The translations under genes and the position numbers were made by a program. From assembly GCF_000855665.1 (NCBI RefSeq), contig NZ_JXSS01000097.1, positions 1 to 59,667 on the forward strand: a DNA stretch of 59,667 nt, written 5' to 3'. A model generated the notes under the pieces. It was not told the origin of the DNA and searched no databases. It worked only from the letters and a program-made list of their open reading frames with translations. This document shows positions 43,991 to 53,532 of this stretch, piece after piece; positions within the stretch are counted from its first letter, which is position 1, and every line of letters begins with the position of its first letter. This stretch comes from Lysobacter sp. A03 (GTDB lineage: Bacteria > Pseudomonadota > Gammaproteobacteria > Xanthomonadales > Xanthomonadaceae).

Positions 43991-46900
43991 ATGCTGGCGC
44001 GTCTGATCGAATGGTCCGTCCGCAATGTATTCCTGGTTCTGGTGATGGCCATCGCCGTGACCGCGGGCGGCATCTACGCCCTCCTCAATACCCCGCTGGA
44101 CGCACAGCCTGACCTGTCCGATGTCCAGGTCATCGTATTTGCCGATGTACCCGGCCAGGCCCCCCAGGTGGTCGAAGACCAGGTGACCTTCCCGTTGTCG
44201 ACGGCGATGCTGGCGGTCCCTCGCTCCAAGGTGGTCCGTGGCATTTCGATGTTCGGCGCCTCCTACGTCTACGTGATTTTCGAGGACGGCACCGACATCT
44301 ACTGGGCCCGCGCCCGGGTGCTGGAATATCTCAACAGCGCGTCCAAGCAGATGCCCGCCGGGGTGACGCCGACGCTTGGACCCGACGCGACCGGCGTGGG
44401 TTGGGTCTACCAGTACGTGCTGGAAGGCAAACAGAAATCACTCGACGAACTGCGCGCGATCCAGGACTGGTACGTCCGCTACCAGTTGACCAACTCGCCC
44501 GGCGTCGCCGAGGTTGCCAGTGTGGGCGGCTTCGTCCGCGAGTACTCGATCACCGTGGACCCGGGCAAGCTGCGCCAGTACGGCGTGCCGCTGTCGCGGA
44601 TCTCCGAGGTCGTTGCCCAGAGCAACCGCGATGTGGGCGGCCGGGTCATCGAGATGACCGAAACCGAATACATGATCCGCGGGCGTGGCTACCTGCGCGG
44701 GATCGAGGACATCGAGAACCTGGTGGTCAAGAGCGACGCCGGCACGCCGGTGCTGATCGCCGATCTCGCCCGGGTTGAACTGGTCCCGGCGGAGCGGCGC
44801 GGCATCGCCGAGCTGAATGGTGAAGGCGAAGTGGTCGCCGGCATCGCCATTGCGCGCTATGGCGAAAACGCGCTTGCCGTCATCGAGGGCCTGAAGGAGA
44901 AGATGGCCGAGATCCAGACCGGCTTGCCGGCAGGGGTCAGTCTGAAAGCCGTCTACGACCGTTCCGACCTCATCCAGCACGCCATCGCCACGCTGCGCAC
45001 CACGCTGATCGAGGAAAGCATCATCGTAGCACTGGTCTGCATCCTGTTCCTGTTCCACGTGCGCAGTGCGATGGTCGCCATCGTGATGCTGCCGGTCGGC
45101 GTGTTGATCGCATTCATCGCGATGCGCAGCCTGGGTATGAACTCCAACATCATGAGCCTGGGCGGGATCGCCATTGCGATCGGGGCCATGGTGGACGCGG
45201 CCATCGTGATGATCGAGAACGCGCACAAGCACATCGAACACAGCGACGGCAGCCGCTCGCACCGGCAACTGATCATCGACGCGTGCCGCGAAGTCGGGCC
45301 CGCCCTGTTCTTCAGCCTGCTGATCATCACCGTCGCGTTTTTGCCGGTTTTCGCGCTGGAAGACCAGGAGGGCCGCCTGTTCAAGCCGCTGGCCTTCACC
45401 AAGACCTTCGTCATGGCCGCCGGGGCGTTGCTCTCGGTCACGCTGGTGCCGGTGCTGATGCTGTTGTTCGTGCGCGGCAGGATCATGCCGGAGAAGAAGA
45501 ACCCGGTGAACCGGTTCCTGATCGCGATGTACCGACCGGTCATCGGCGTCGTGCTGCGGCACAAGACCGCCACCCTGGCGGTCGCGGCACTGGCCCTGGT
45601 GCTGACCCTGTGGCCGGCGTCCCGGCTCGGCAGCGAGTTCATGCCGACCCTCAACGAGGGAACCCTGCTGTATATGCCAGCCTCCCTGCCGGGGATGTCG
45701 GTGACCAAGGCCGCCGAACTGCTGCAACAGCAGGACCGGATCATCAAGACCTTCCCCGAGGTGGAGTCGGTGTTCGGCAAGGCTGGCCGGGCAATGACCG
45801 CGACCGATCCCGCGCCGCTGGAGATGTTTGAGACCGTCATCAACCTCAAACCGGAGGACGCATGGCGCGACGGCATGACGGTCGACGCCCTGATCGCCGA
45901 ATTGGACCAGGCGCTGCAGTTCCCCGGCGTGGCCAACTCGTGGACCATGCCGATCAAGGCGCGTACCGACATGCTTTCCACCGGCATCCGCACTCCGATC
46001 GGGGTCAAGGTGTTCGGCACCGAGCTGGTCGAGATGGAGCGGATTGCCAAGCAGATCGAGGCGGCGGTACGCACGGTTCCGGGCACCACCAGTGCATATG
46101 CCGAACGGCTGACCGGGGGCTTCTACCTGGATATCCAGCCCGACGTGCGCCAGCTGGCGCGCTATGGACTGACCGTGGGCGACGTGCAGGACGTGATCTC
46201 GGCGGCTCTGGGCGGCGAGCTGGTAACCACCACGATCGAGGGTCGCGAACGGTTCGGGGTGATCGTGCGCTATCCGCGTGAGCTGCGTGACGACCCGGAG
46301 ACCATCGCACGCGAGGTGCTGGTTGCGACCCCAGATGGTGCGCAGATCCCCTTGGGCGAGCTGGCGACGCTGTCGATCAACAAGGGCGCGACCGAAATCC
46401 GCACCGAGAACTCATTGCTGTCGGCCTACGTCTACGTCGACACCCGCGACAGCGACCTGGGCGAGTACGTGCGCCTGGCGCAAGCCGCGGTCGCCGATGC
46501 GGTCGACTTCCCCCCGGGCTACTACGCCACCTGGAGCGGCCAGTACGAGTACATGCAACGCGCCGCCGCGAAGATGAAGATTGTCGTACCGCTGACCCTG
46601 GTGCTGATCTTCCTGCTGCTGTACCTGAACTTCCGCAGGGTGACCGAATCGCTGATCGTGATGCTGTCGGTGCCCTTCGCCCTGGTCGGCGGCGTCTGGC
46701 TGATGTGGGCGCTGGATTACAACCTCAGCGTCGCCGTGGCAGTGGGCTTCATTGCCCTGGCCGGCGTGGCCGCCGAGACCGGGGTAATCATGCTGATCTA
46801 TCTCGACCAGGCACTGGAGAGGGTCGCGAAAACGCGCCGCGCGGAGGGCCGGGCGGTGAGCCTGGACGACCTGCAGGACGCGATCGTCTCCGGCGCGGTG

Positions 46901-47128
46901 GACCGTGTGCGGCCGAAGATGATGACCGTCGTCGCCATTACCGCCGGACTGCTGCCGATCATGTGGAGCACCGGCGCGGGCTCCGAGGTGACCCGACGCA
47001 TCGCCGCTCCCATGGTCGGCGGCATGGCGTCCTCGACGGTGCTCACCCTGGTGGTGATCCCGGTGATCTATGCGCTGGTCAAGCGTCGTCAGCTCGGACG
47101 GATCAGTGCACCCGGCCCCGCATCATGA
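43991..47128 (+). CDS. cusA: copper/silver efflux RND permease (CusA-like)
   Basis: 1045 residues from the ATG at 43991 (MLARLIEWSVRNVFLVLVMAIAV). This is the heavy-metal efflux branch of RND pumps: DAQPDLSDVQVIVFADVPGQAPQVVEDQVTFPL, a central helix block with GGIAIAIGAMVDAAIVMIEN carrying the proton-relay acids, SEFMPTLNEGTLLYMPASLPGMSV and LAGVAAETGVIMLIYLDQAL. Met residues in the periplasmic cleft and in the helices suggest Cu(I)/Ag(I) transport. It completes a TolC-adaptor-permease set and is the last gene of the 12.8 kb cop/cus run. Confidence 0.95.
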   Translation: MLARLIEWSVRNVFLVLVMAIAVTAGGIYALLNTPLDAQPDLSDVQVIVFADVPGQAPQVVEDQVTFPLSTAMLAVPRSKVVRGISMFGASYVYVIFEDGTDIYWARARVLEYLNSASKQMPAGVTPTLGPDATGVGWVYQYVLEGKQKSLDELRAIQDWYVRYQLTNSPGVAEVASVGGFVREYSITVDPGKLRQYGVPLSRISEVVAQSNRDVGGRVIEMTETEYMIRGRGYLRGIEDIENLVVKSDAGTPVLIADLARVELVPAERRGIAELNGEGEVVAGIAIARYGENALAVIEGLKEKMAEIQTGLPAGVSLKAVYDRSDLIQHAIATLRTTLIEESIIVALVCILFLFHVRSAMVAIVMLPVGVLIAFIAMRSLGMNSNIMSLGGIAIAIGAMVDAAIVMIENAHKHIEHSDGSRSHRQLIIDACREVGPALFFSLLIITVAFLPVFALEDQEGRLFKPLAFTKTFVMAAGALLSVTLVPVLMLLFVRGRIMPEKKNPVNRFLIAMYRPVIGVVLRHKTATLAVAALALVLTLWPASRLGSEFMPTLNEGTLLYMPASLPGMSVTKAAELLQQQDRIIKTFPEVESVFGKAGRAMTATDPAPLEMFETVINLKPEDAWRDGMTVDALIAELDQALQFPGVANSWTMPIKARTDMLSTGIRTPIGVKVFGTELVEMERIAKQIEAAVRTVPGTTSAYAERLTGGFYLDIQPDVRQLARYGLTVGDVQDVISAALGGELVTTTIEGRERFGVIVRYPRELRDDPETIAREVLVATPDGAQIPLGELATLSINKGATEIRTENSLLSAYVYVDTRDSDLGEYVRLAQAAVADAVDFPPGYYATWSGQYEYMQRAAAKMKIVVPLTLVLIFLLLYLNFRRVTESLIVMLSVPFALVGGVWLMWALDYNLSVAVAVGFIALAGVAAETGVIMLIYLDQALERVAKTRRAEGRAVSLDDLQDAIVSGAVDRVRPKMMTVVAITAGLLPIMWSTGAGSEVTRRIAAPMVGGMASSTVLTLVVIPVIYALVKRRQLGRISAPGPAS

Positions 47129-47183
47129 GGCGCCTTGGGTAAACCTTTCGGTAAAGCGGCACCGACCGCAGAGGCCGAACATA

Positions 47184-47209
47184 AAAAACCCCTGACGAGT
47201 CAGGGGTTT
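47184..47209 (-). terminator. intrinsic terminator after tRNA-Cys (possibly bidirectional)
   Basis: AAACCCCTGA pairs with TCAGGGGTTT around a CGAG loop. Read on the minus strand the stem ends in a run of six T, 5 bases after the tRNA-Cys CCA end. On the plus strand it could weakly stop cusA transcripts. Confidence 0.88.
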
Positions 47210-47213
47210 CAAA

Positions 47214-47287
47214 TGGAGGCCGAGGTCGGAATCGAACCGGCGTACGCGGATTTGCAGTCCGCTGCATGACCACTCTGCCACCCGGCC
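47214..47287 (-). tRNA. tRNA-Cys(GCA)
   Basis: On the minus strand, acceptor GGCCGGG pairs with CTCGGCC (one G-T pair); the anticodon loop CTGCAAA carries GCA; the T arm is GGTTCGATTCC; CCA is encoded. 74 bases. It follows tRNA-Gly as in the E. coli glyW-cysT order. Confidence 0.96.
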
Positions 47288-47345
47288 GGATGACGTGCGC
47301 CACAAGGATAAACCTTGCGGCTGGAGTTGCACTGGGCAATCTCCT

Positions 47346-47371
47346 GAAAAAACAAAACCCCGAAACCGGGG
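47346..47371 (-). terminator. weak terminator between tRNA-Gly and tRNA-Cys
   Basis: On the minus strand, CCCCG pairs with CGGGG (loop GTTT) and is followed by TTTTGTTTTTT. It may limit read-through from tRNA-Gly to tRNA-Cys or act as a processing site. Confidence 0.55.
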
Positions 47372-47411
47372 CCTTGTTCGGTGCCACCCCGGCGAACCGT
47401 GGTGCCATGTC

Positions 47412-47487
<76 letters not shown>

Positions 47488-47501
47488 TGACTGAGCCGAC
47501 T

Positions 47502-47529
47502 ATTGTAGGCATGCAGACAGAACTGTCAA
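47502..47529 (-). promoter_or_regulatory. sigma70 promoter of the tRNA-Gly/tRNA-Cys unit
   Basis: On the minus strand, TTGACA (47524-47529, overlapping the pgsA stop), a 16-base spacer and TACAAT (47502-47507), 14 bases before the tRNA. It gives the tRNAs their own promoter in addition to read-through from pgsA. Confidence 0.8.
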
Positions 47530-48095
47530 CTGCCTCGTGAATCTTCTTTCATCGACGGCCACGCGGCCCGCAAATACGCGAAACCGGACCAGAGAGTAAG
47601 CAATGCCGCGGCTGCGAGCAACCACTCACCGATCGTGAAAATGGGCAGGCCGAACAGGGGCTTCTGGTAGAGCAGGAACACCAAGGCCAGCATCTGCACG
47701 ACCGTCTTGATCTTGCCAAGGGTGGCGACCTTCACCTTGGCGCGTTGTCCCAGCTCGGCCATCCACTCGCGCAGCGCGGAGACCGCGATCTCGCGCCCGA
47801 TGATCACCGCCGCCCACAGGGTCATCCAGACGGTCGGGTGTTTCTGCACGGTCAACATCAGCGCGACCGCCACCATCAACTTGTCGGCGACCGGATCCAG
47901 GAAGGCGCCAAACGCGGAAAACTGGTTGTAGCGGCGAGCAATCCACCCATCGGCCCAGTCGGTGAACGATGCAAACGCGAAAATCGAGGCGGCCGCCAGG
48001 CTCGTCCACTTGAACGGCAGGTAGAACACGACCACCAGCACCGGGATCAGCGCGATCCGCAGCAGGGTCAGCATGGTGGGTACCGTCAACTTCAT
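47526..48095 (-). CDS. pgsA: CDP-diacylglycerol-glycerol-3-phosphate 3-phosphatidyltransferase
   Basis: 189 residues with about four or five membrane helices. The CDP-alcohol phosphatidyltransferase motif is clear in DWADGWIARRYN and GAFLDPVADKLMVA. It makes phosphatidylglycerol phosphate for membrane lipid synthesis. The start overlaps the uvrC stop (ATGA), and tRNA-Gly follows; uvrC-pgsA-tRNA is a conserved proteobacterial arrangement. Confidence 0.95.
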   Translation of the reverse strand: MKLTVPTMLTLLRIALIPVLVVVFYLPFKWTSLAAASIFAFASFTDWADGWIARRYNQFSAFGAFLDPVADKLMVAVALMLTVQKHPTVWMTLWAAVIIGREIAVSALREWMAELGQRAKVKVATLGKIKTVVQMLALVFLLYQKPLFGLPIFTIGEWLLAAAALLTLWSGFAYLRAAWPSMKEDSRGS

Positions 48096-49969
48096 CCGTT
48101 ACTCCGTGTGCCGTCATCCGGCCCGCCGCCCGCATCTTCCAGTCCGTGCAAGGTCGCGTAGATGCGTTCGGCCAAAGCGGCATTGATGCCCTCGACCCGT
48201 GAGATTTCTTCCACCCCGGCCCCCTTGAGTCCACCCAGGCCGCCGAAGTGTCGCAACAGGTTACCGCGTCGACGCGGGCCAATACCGGGAATATCCTCCA
48301 GCCGGCTCGAATTGCGTGCTTTCTGGCGGCGACCGCGGTGACCGGTGATCGCAAAGCGATGGGCCTCGTCGCGCACCTGCTGGACCAGTTGCAATGCCGG
48401 CGAGTCGGCACCGGGATGCAGCGTACGCCCGTCAGGCAGCAGCAGGTCTTCATCGCCCGGACGCCGGGCGGGACCCTTGGCCACGCCCACCAGGACGACG
48501 CTGCGGATGTCGAGCTCCTCGAGGACCGCGCGGGCCTGGCCCACTTGCCCCGCTCCACCATCAATCAACAGGATGTCGGGCAACACCCCCGCCGGCTTGC
48601 CCGGGGCGGCGATTGCGCGCTTGAACCGCCGGCTCAGCGCCTGGTGCATGGCGGCGTAATCATCACCCGGCTCGATACCGGCGATATTGAAGCGACGGTA
48701 CTGGCCGCGCACCGGGCCTTCCGCATCGAACACCACGCACGATGCCACGGTCGCCTCGCCCATGGTGTGGCTGATGTCGAAACATTCGATGCGTTCGGGC
48801 AGTTCGTCCATCCCCAGCATCTTCTGCAGGTCCCGGGCGCGCGCCAGCTGGGCGGCGTGGCTGGTGCGCTCGCTGGCCAGCGTGATCTGGGCGTTGCGTC
48901 GCGCCAAGTCCAGATAGCCCGCGCGGTCACCGCGCACGTTCCAGCGCAACTGCACCCTTCGGCCACCCGTGCTCGACAATGCATCCTCGATCAGCTGCCG
49001 ATCGGGAATGTCCCGGTCCAGAACGATTTCGCCCGGCGGCATGTGCTCGCCGTAGTACTGGGAGACGAATGCCGCCAGCACTTCCTCGGCGCTCTCACTG
49101 CCGTTGGTGCGCGGAAAGAACGAGCGTGTGCCCAGGTTGCGGCCGTCGCGGAACGCCAGCAGCATCACGCAAGCCGCGCTGCCTTCCATCGCAACCGCGA
49201 GCGCGTCCAGGTCGGCCGCGCGCCCGTCAACGTATTGGCGTGCCTGCAGGGTGCGGATCGAGCCCAGCAGGTCGCGCAGCCGCGCCGCCTCCTCGAAGGC
49301 CAGCCGCTCACTGGCGGCCTCCATCGCGCGGCCGATCTCGTCGGTCAGCTCGTCGCTGCGGCCCTCCAGCATGAGCACCGCGCGGCGCACGCTTTCGGCG
49401 TAGACCTCCGCGTCGACCAGCCCAACACACGGACCACTGCAGCGGCCGATCTGGTATTGCAGGCATGGACGGGTGCGGTTGGCGAATACGCTGGCGTCGC
49501 AGCTGCGCAGCTTGAAGAGCTTGTGGATCAGGTTGAGCGTGTCGCGCACCGCGCCGACGCTGGCGTACGGACCAAAGTAGCGACCGGGCACCGAGCGCGG
49601 CCCGCGGTGCATCGTGATACGTGGCCATTCCTCGCTCGTCAGCAGCACGTAGGGGTAGCTTTTGTCGTCGCGCAGGAGCACGTTGTAACGCGGCTTCAAC
49701 GACTTGATCAGCTCGTTTTCGAGGATCAAGGCCTCCGTCTCGGTACGGGTGACGGTGACTTCCATCCGCGCGGTCTGCGCGAGCATGGACATGATCCGCG
49801 CCGACTTCGGGGTCGCGTTGAAGTAGCTCGATACGCGGTTGCGCAGGGCGCTGGCCTTGCCGACGTACAGCGCCTTGTCATCGGCACTGATCATCCGGTA
49901 CACACCCGGTGCAGTGCTCAATGTCCTTGCAAACGCCTTGCCATCGAAAGGGGAAGCCGACTGATTCAT
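48092..49969 (-). CDS. uvrC: excinuclease ABC subunit C
   Basis: 625 residues from the ATG at 49969 (MNQSASPFDGKAFARTLSTAPGVYRM); the extra 24 residues of the open frame upstream are not conserved in style. A GIY-YIG nuclease domain is at about 20-100 (GVYRMISADDKALYVGKASALRNRVSSYF), a UVR segment at about 205-240, an RNase H-like C-terminal nuclease (CFDISHTMGEATVASCVVFD, LLIDGGAGQVGQA) and tandem helix-hairpin-helix motifs at the end (LEDIPGIGPRRRGNLLRHFG). It makes both incisions in nucleotide excision repair with UvrAB. Confidence 0.96.
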   Translation of the reverse strand: MNQSASPFDGKAFARTLSTAPGVYRMISADDKALYVGKASALRNRVSSYFNATPKSARIMSMLAQTARMEVTVTRTETEALILENELIKSLKPRYNVLLRDDKSYPYVLLTSEEWPRITMHRGPRSVPGRYFGPYASVGAVRDTLNLIHKLFKLRSCDASVFANRTRPCLQYQIGRCSGPCVGLVDAEVYAESVRRAVLMLEGRSDELTDEIGRAMEAASERLAFEEAARLRDLLGSIRTLQARQYVDGRAADLDALAVAMEGSAACVMLLAFRDGRNLGTRSFFPRTNGSESAEEVLAAFVSQYYGEHMPPGEIVLDRDIPDRQLIEDALSSTGGRRVQLRWNVRGDRAGYLDLARRNAQITLASERTSHAAQLARARDLQKMLGMDELPERIECFDISHTMGEATVASCVVFDAEGPVRGQYRRFNIAGIEPGDDYAAMHQALSRRFKRAIAAPGKPAGVLPDILLIDGGAGQVGQARAVLEELDIRSVVLVGVAKGPARRPGDEDLLLPDGRTLHPGADSPALQLVQQVRDEAHRFAITGHRGRRQKARNSSRLEDIPGIGPRRRGNLLRHFGGLGGLKGAGVEEISRVEGINAALAERIYATLHGLEDAGGGPDDGTRSNG

Positions 49970-50164
49970 GCACCCGGGCCCGTTGCGGCAGATCCCGATC
50001 CGGTCGACGTCCACGCGTGACCGCGCACCAGCAGCCCGCACTGGTCATGACGTTCGGACAAGGATGAAAGGGTAAGCATGCACTCCATGGATGGGGCAGA
50101 TTATGCGTCAGGGCAAGCCTCAGCAGACCCTCCACGAACCGATACCAGGACAACCTGCCAACCG

Positions 50165-51502
50165 ATGACAGCAGAAACCGACCTGCCCCCGACCGCGCCC
50201 CGATCGCCTGCCGCGCCACCCAGCCTTGCCGGTGATGTGCGCGCCGCGGCGCTGGCGCGTCGTAAACGCATCGCCGTCAGCATGTTGGCTGTCGCTGCCG
50301 CGGTGTTCGCGATCGGCACATGGCTGCGGATCACCCACCCGCACTGGGGATTCGACCTGCTGGTGGCGATGGCCGAGGCGGCCATGGTCGGCGGCCTGGC
50401 GGACTGGTTCGCGGTGGTCGCCCTGTTCCGGCACCCGATGGGCCAGGGCTGGATCCCGCACACGGCGATCATTCCCAACAAGAAGGTGGCCCTGGGCCGT
50501 GCGCTGGCGAACTTCATCAGCGATCACTTCCTGGAAAGTGGCGAGGTGCTGCGGCGGGTGGAACAGTTCGACCCCGGCAAACGGCTCGCGGCCGCCTTGG
50601 CCAATCCGGTCCACGCCGAGACGATTGGCAAGTTCGCAGTCACTCTCGTTCCGCACCTGCTGCAGCTGATGGACAGCGAGCGCCTGCATCGCTTCCTGCT
50701 GGGGCTGGTGCGCGAGCAGTTGCAGCGCGCCGATGTCGCCGACCTGGGCAGCCAGCTGCTGGAGGTCATGACCCAGGACCGCCGCCACCAGGCGCTGCTG
50801 GACAGTGTGCTGCGCGACTTGGGCGATGTGCTCGCCAACGAAGACACCCAGCACATGATCGCGGGCAAGATCTCGCCCCAGTTGTGGTCGGTCCTGCGCC
50901 TGACCCGTCTGGACGACGCGGTGGCAGAGAAACTCGCGGCCAAGATCATCGCCGGCGTCAGCGACCTGATCAGCGACATGGCTGAAGATCCTTCCCACGA
51001 GCTGCGCCTGCGCTTTGACGACTACGTGGATGCGTTCATTGATCGCCTGCGTACCGATCCGTCGCTACAGCAGAAGGTCTCGGCCCTTCGCGACCGCGTC
51101 CTCGACGATCCGGCGCTGGCGCGCTACCTGCGCCAGTCATGGACGCGCGTGCTGGACTGGGTGCGCGATGACCTGCAGCGTAACGACTCCGCCATTGCCG
51201 GCAAGGTGGCGGACGCCTCACGCGCAATCGGCGACAAGCTGGCCAGCGATCCCGCGGTACAGGGTTGGTTGAACCAGTGGGTACTGGACACGCTGGGGCC
51301 GCTGATCGACAAGTACCGCGGGAATATCCGGGATTTCATTGTCGAGCGCGTGGAGCGCTGGGATACCCGCGAGCTGGTCCGCGAACTTGAATTGAGCGTC
51401 GGCAGTGACCTGCAGTACATCCGCTACAACGGCACCGCGATCGGCGCGCTGATCGGCGGTCTGCTGTACGCAACGGTGCGCCTGATCGAGTGGCTCGCAT
51501 GA
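50165..51502 (+). CDS. DUF445 family inner-membrane protein
   Basis: 445 residues from the ATG at 50165 (MTAETDLPPTAPRS); an earlier ATG at 50078 is possible but adds an unlikely polar stretch. One helix near 40-60 and a hydrophobic GGLADWFAVVALFRHPMG block precede a long alpha-helical region (about 110-410) and a final C-terminal helix ([20 protein letters not shown]). This YjiN/DUF445 family has no agreed function. Its stop overlaps the start of the potassium channel gene (ATGA), so the pair is co-translated. Confidence 0.85.
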   Translation: MTAETDLPPTAPRSPAAPPSLAGDVRAAALARRKRIAVSMLAVAAAVFAIGTWLRITHPHWGFDLLVAMAEAAMVGGLADWFAVVALFRHPMGQGWIPHTAIIPNKKVALGRALANFISDHFLESGEVLRRVEQFDPGKRLAAALANPVHAETIGKFAVTLVPHLLQLMDSERLHRFLLGLVREQLQRADVADLGSQLLEVMTQDRRHQALLDSVLRDLGDVLANEDTQHMIAGKISPQLWSVLRLTRLDDAVAEKLAAKIIAGVSDLISDMAEDPSHELRLRFDDYVDAFIDRLRTDPSLQQKVSALRDRVLDDPALARYLRQSWTRVLDWVRDDLQRNDSAIAGKVADASRAIGDKLASDPAVQGWLNQWVLDTLGPLIDKYRGNIRDFIVERVERWDTRELVRELELSVGSDLQYIRYNGTAIGALIGGLLYATVRLIEWLA

Positions 51503-52746
51503 TCGCGGGTGAATCCGCCAGCAAGATCGCGGTGCGACCGATTGCCCGGATCCGGGCCGTGATGCGCCGCTGGTACTCGGTGCTGCACGGCGAGAGCTGG
51601 TTTCCGCACGTTCCGCTGGCCCTCGCCCTCGCCATCGGCGGTGTGTTGCTGCTGCGGCTGGACTTTGGCTCCGACTGGCGAACCTACCTGTACGGGATGC
51701 TGGACGGCCACTTCGCGGTCCGACCGCAGCGGCTGCCGGGGCTGTTGATCGGCGGCGGCATGCTGATCATGGCCGGAGGCCTGCTGTCGCGCTCCCGCCT
51801 TGCCTGGAGCATGGCGCTGCTGTTCGCGCTCACCGGCGTCACAAGCCTGTTGCTCGGCCAGGTCCAGTCGCATCTGCTGCTGGTGTACTTCGTGGTGATG
51901 CTGCTGGCGTTGTTCCTCGCCTGGCGCCAGTTCGACCGCAGCAGCGTTGCCGCCAGCACCCTGTTCGCCGTCACGTCAGTCGTCATGCTGCTGATGTACG
52001 CGACCTTTGGCGCCTACTACCTGGGCGGCGATTTCGATCCGCCTATCACCGACCTGGTGAGCGCGCTCTATTACGCCATGGTCACCATGAGCACCGTCGG
52101 CTTCGGCGACATCACGCCGCAGACGTCGGAAACAAAACTTTTCACCATTTCGGTGATCGTTCTGGGCGTTGCAGTGTTCGCGACCTCCCTGACCGCCGTC
52201 ATCGCGCCAATGGTCAGCAACAGCCTGAAACGCATCGTTACGCAAAAGGGGACACGCATGAAGCGGGAAGATCATTTCGTCGTCATCGGCAGCGGCTCGC
52301 TGGCGATCAATACCGCGCGGGAACTTGCGCGCCGTGGCAACAAGGTGACCCGCCTGCTGCGCACGGCGCCCGAGGACAGCGACAGCCGCGAGATGGACAT
52401 CGTGGTGGGCGATCCGAGCAGCACCGAGGTGCTGCGCGAGGCGGGTGCGGACCGCGCCGAGGCGGTGCTGGCGATGCTGGTGGACGACTCGGAAAACGCC
52501 TTCGTGATCCTTGCGGTGAAGGAACTGGGAGGCAAGGCGCGCACCGTGGCTGCCGTCAACGATGCCAAGCACCTGAGCCGGGTCAAGCTGGCCCAGCCCG
52601 ACGTGGTGATCTCACCGCAGGTGCTGGGTGGCGAACTGACCGCGATGCTGTTGAGCGGCGAGGAAGTGACCCCGGACTTTGTGATGAAGCATGTGTTCCA
52701 GCGCAAGGACGAGGCTGCCGGGCCTCTAACCAGTCCCACCCGCTGA
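51499..52746 (+). CDS. kch: Kch-like voltage-gated potassium channel with RCK/TrkA-N domain
   Basis: 415 residues, near the 417 of E. coli Kch; the start ATG at 51499 overlaps the DUF445 stop. Six helices precede the pore loop with the selectivity filter [12 protein letters not shown] (about 197-208), followed by an RCK domain from about 250 ([25 protein letters not shown], with Rossmann GSGSLA). It conducts K+ and may respond to a cytosolic ligand. Its 3' end overlaps the end of kdsB on the other strand by 21 bases. Confidence 0.92.
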   Translation: MIAGESASKIAVRPIARIRAVMRRWYSVLHGESWFPHVPLALALAIGGVLLLRLDFGSDWRTYLYGMLDGHFAVRPQRLPGLLIGGGMLIMAGGLLSRSRLAWSMALLFALTGVTSLLLGQVQSHLLLVYFVVMLLALFLAWRQFDRSSVAASTLFAVTSVVMLLMYATFGAYYLGGDFDPPITDLVSALYYAMVTMSTVGFGDITPQTSETKLFTISVIVLGVAVFATSLTAVIAPMVSNSLKRIVTQKGTRMKREDHFVVIGSGSLAINTARELARRGNKVTRLLRTAPEDSDSREMDIVVGDPSSTEVLREAGADRAEAVLAMLVDDSENAFVILAVKELGGKARTVAAVNDAKHLSRVKLAQPDVVISPQVLGGELTAMLLSGEEVTPDFVMKHVFQRKDEAAGPLTSPTR

Positions 52747-53532
52747 CCGCATCAAGGCTTCGGCCCGCGCAAGGTCCTCGGCCGTATCCACGCCGGGCGG
52801 AAACGGCTCGGGTGTCAACGTCACTGCAATGCGGTCACCAGCCTCGAGTACCCGCAACTGCTCCAGCAGTTCGATCTGCTCCAGGCGACCCGGTGGCATG
52901 GCCGCGAAACGCTGCAGGAACCCGGCTCGATACGCGTAGATACCGATGTGCCGCAGCCACGGTCCGCCTTCGGGCATCCGCGTGCGATCGCTGTTGAAAG
53001 CCTGTCGCGGCCAAGGCACCGGCGCACGACTGAAGTAGAGCGCATCGCCGTTTGTCGCACGCACCAGCTTGACCGCGTTCGGGTCCAGCAGCGTTTCGAC
53101 GTCATCAATCGGGGCCGCCAGGGTCGCCATTTCCGCGCCGCTGCCGGCAAGCAGCAGGGCTACCGCACCAATCCCCGCAGCGGGCGCGAACGGCTCGTCA
53201 CCCTGGAGATTGACCACGATGGTGTCGTCGCTCCAGCCGGCGATGCGCGCGCACTCGGCGAGGCGATCGGTGCCAGACGCGTGCGCGGGTGAGGTCATCG
53301 CCACCTGCACGCCGGCGTCTTCCAACGCGTCGGCGATGCGCAGGTCATCGGCCGCCACCCAGACCTCGCGCGCCCCGGCCGCCAGCGCGCGACGTGCCAC
53401 GTGCAAAATCATCGGCTCGCCCGCGATCAGGCGCAGCGGCTTGCCGGGCAGACGAGAGGCGTCGTGGCGCGCGGGAATCGCGACAACGAAGTCGAGACCG
53501 CTGTCCGATGCCTCGCCGGTCAGCGGGCTCAT
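52726..53532 (-). CDS. kdsB: 3-deoxy-manno-octulosonate cytidylyltransferase (CMP-KDO synthetase)
   Basis: 268 residues from the ATG at 53532; the longer frame upstream is inside lpxK. It activates KDO with CTP for the inner core of LPS. Motifs: [18 protein letters not shown], the GTDRLAE loop, [10 protein letters not shown] and [13 protein letters not shown], with [14 protein letters not shown] near the end. It is the last gene of the comEC-exbB-exbD-msbA-lpxK-kdsB operon; the start overlaps the lpxK stop (ATGA). Confidence 0.95.
   Translation of the reverse strand: MSPLTGEASDSGLDFVVAIPARHDASRLPGKPLRLIAGEPMILHVARRALAAGAREVWVAADDLRIADALEDAGVQVAMTSPAHASGTDRLAECARIAGWSDDTIVVNLQGDEPFAPAAGIGAVALLLAGSGAEMATLAAPIDDVETLLDPNAVKLVRATNGDALYFSRAPVPWPRQAFNSDRTRMPEGGPWLRHIGIYAYRAGFLQRFAAMPPGRLEQIELLEQLRVLEAGDRIAVTLTPEPFPPGVDTAEDLARAEALMRSAGGTG

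Noticed and set aside
47129-47213. Searched the end of the accessory block for an attachment site duplicating the tRNA-Cys 3' end
   Set aside because: The only match near 22576 is a six-base GGAGGC, which is not better than chance.
48248-50020. 590-residue plus-strand frame opposite uvrC
   Set aside because: Antisense to an intact uvrC with all its domains; composition (many His, Arg, Gln) is that of a mirror frame.
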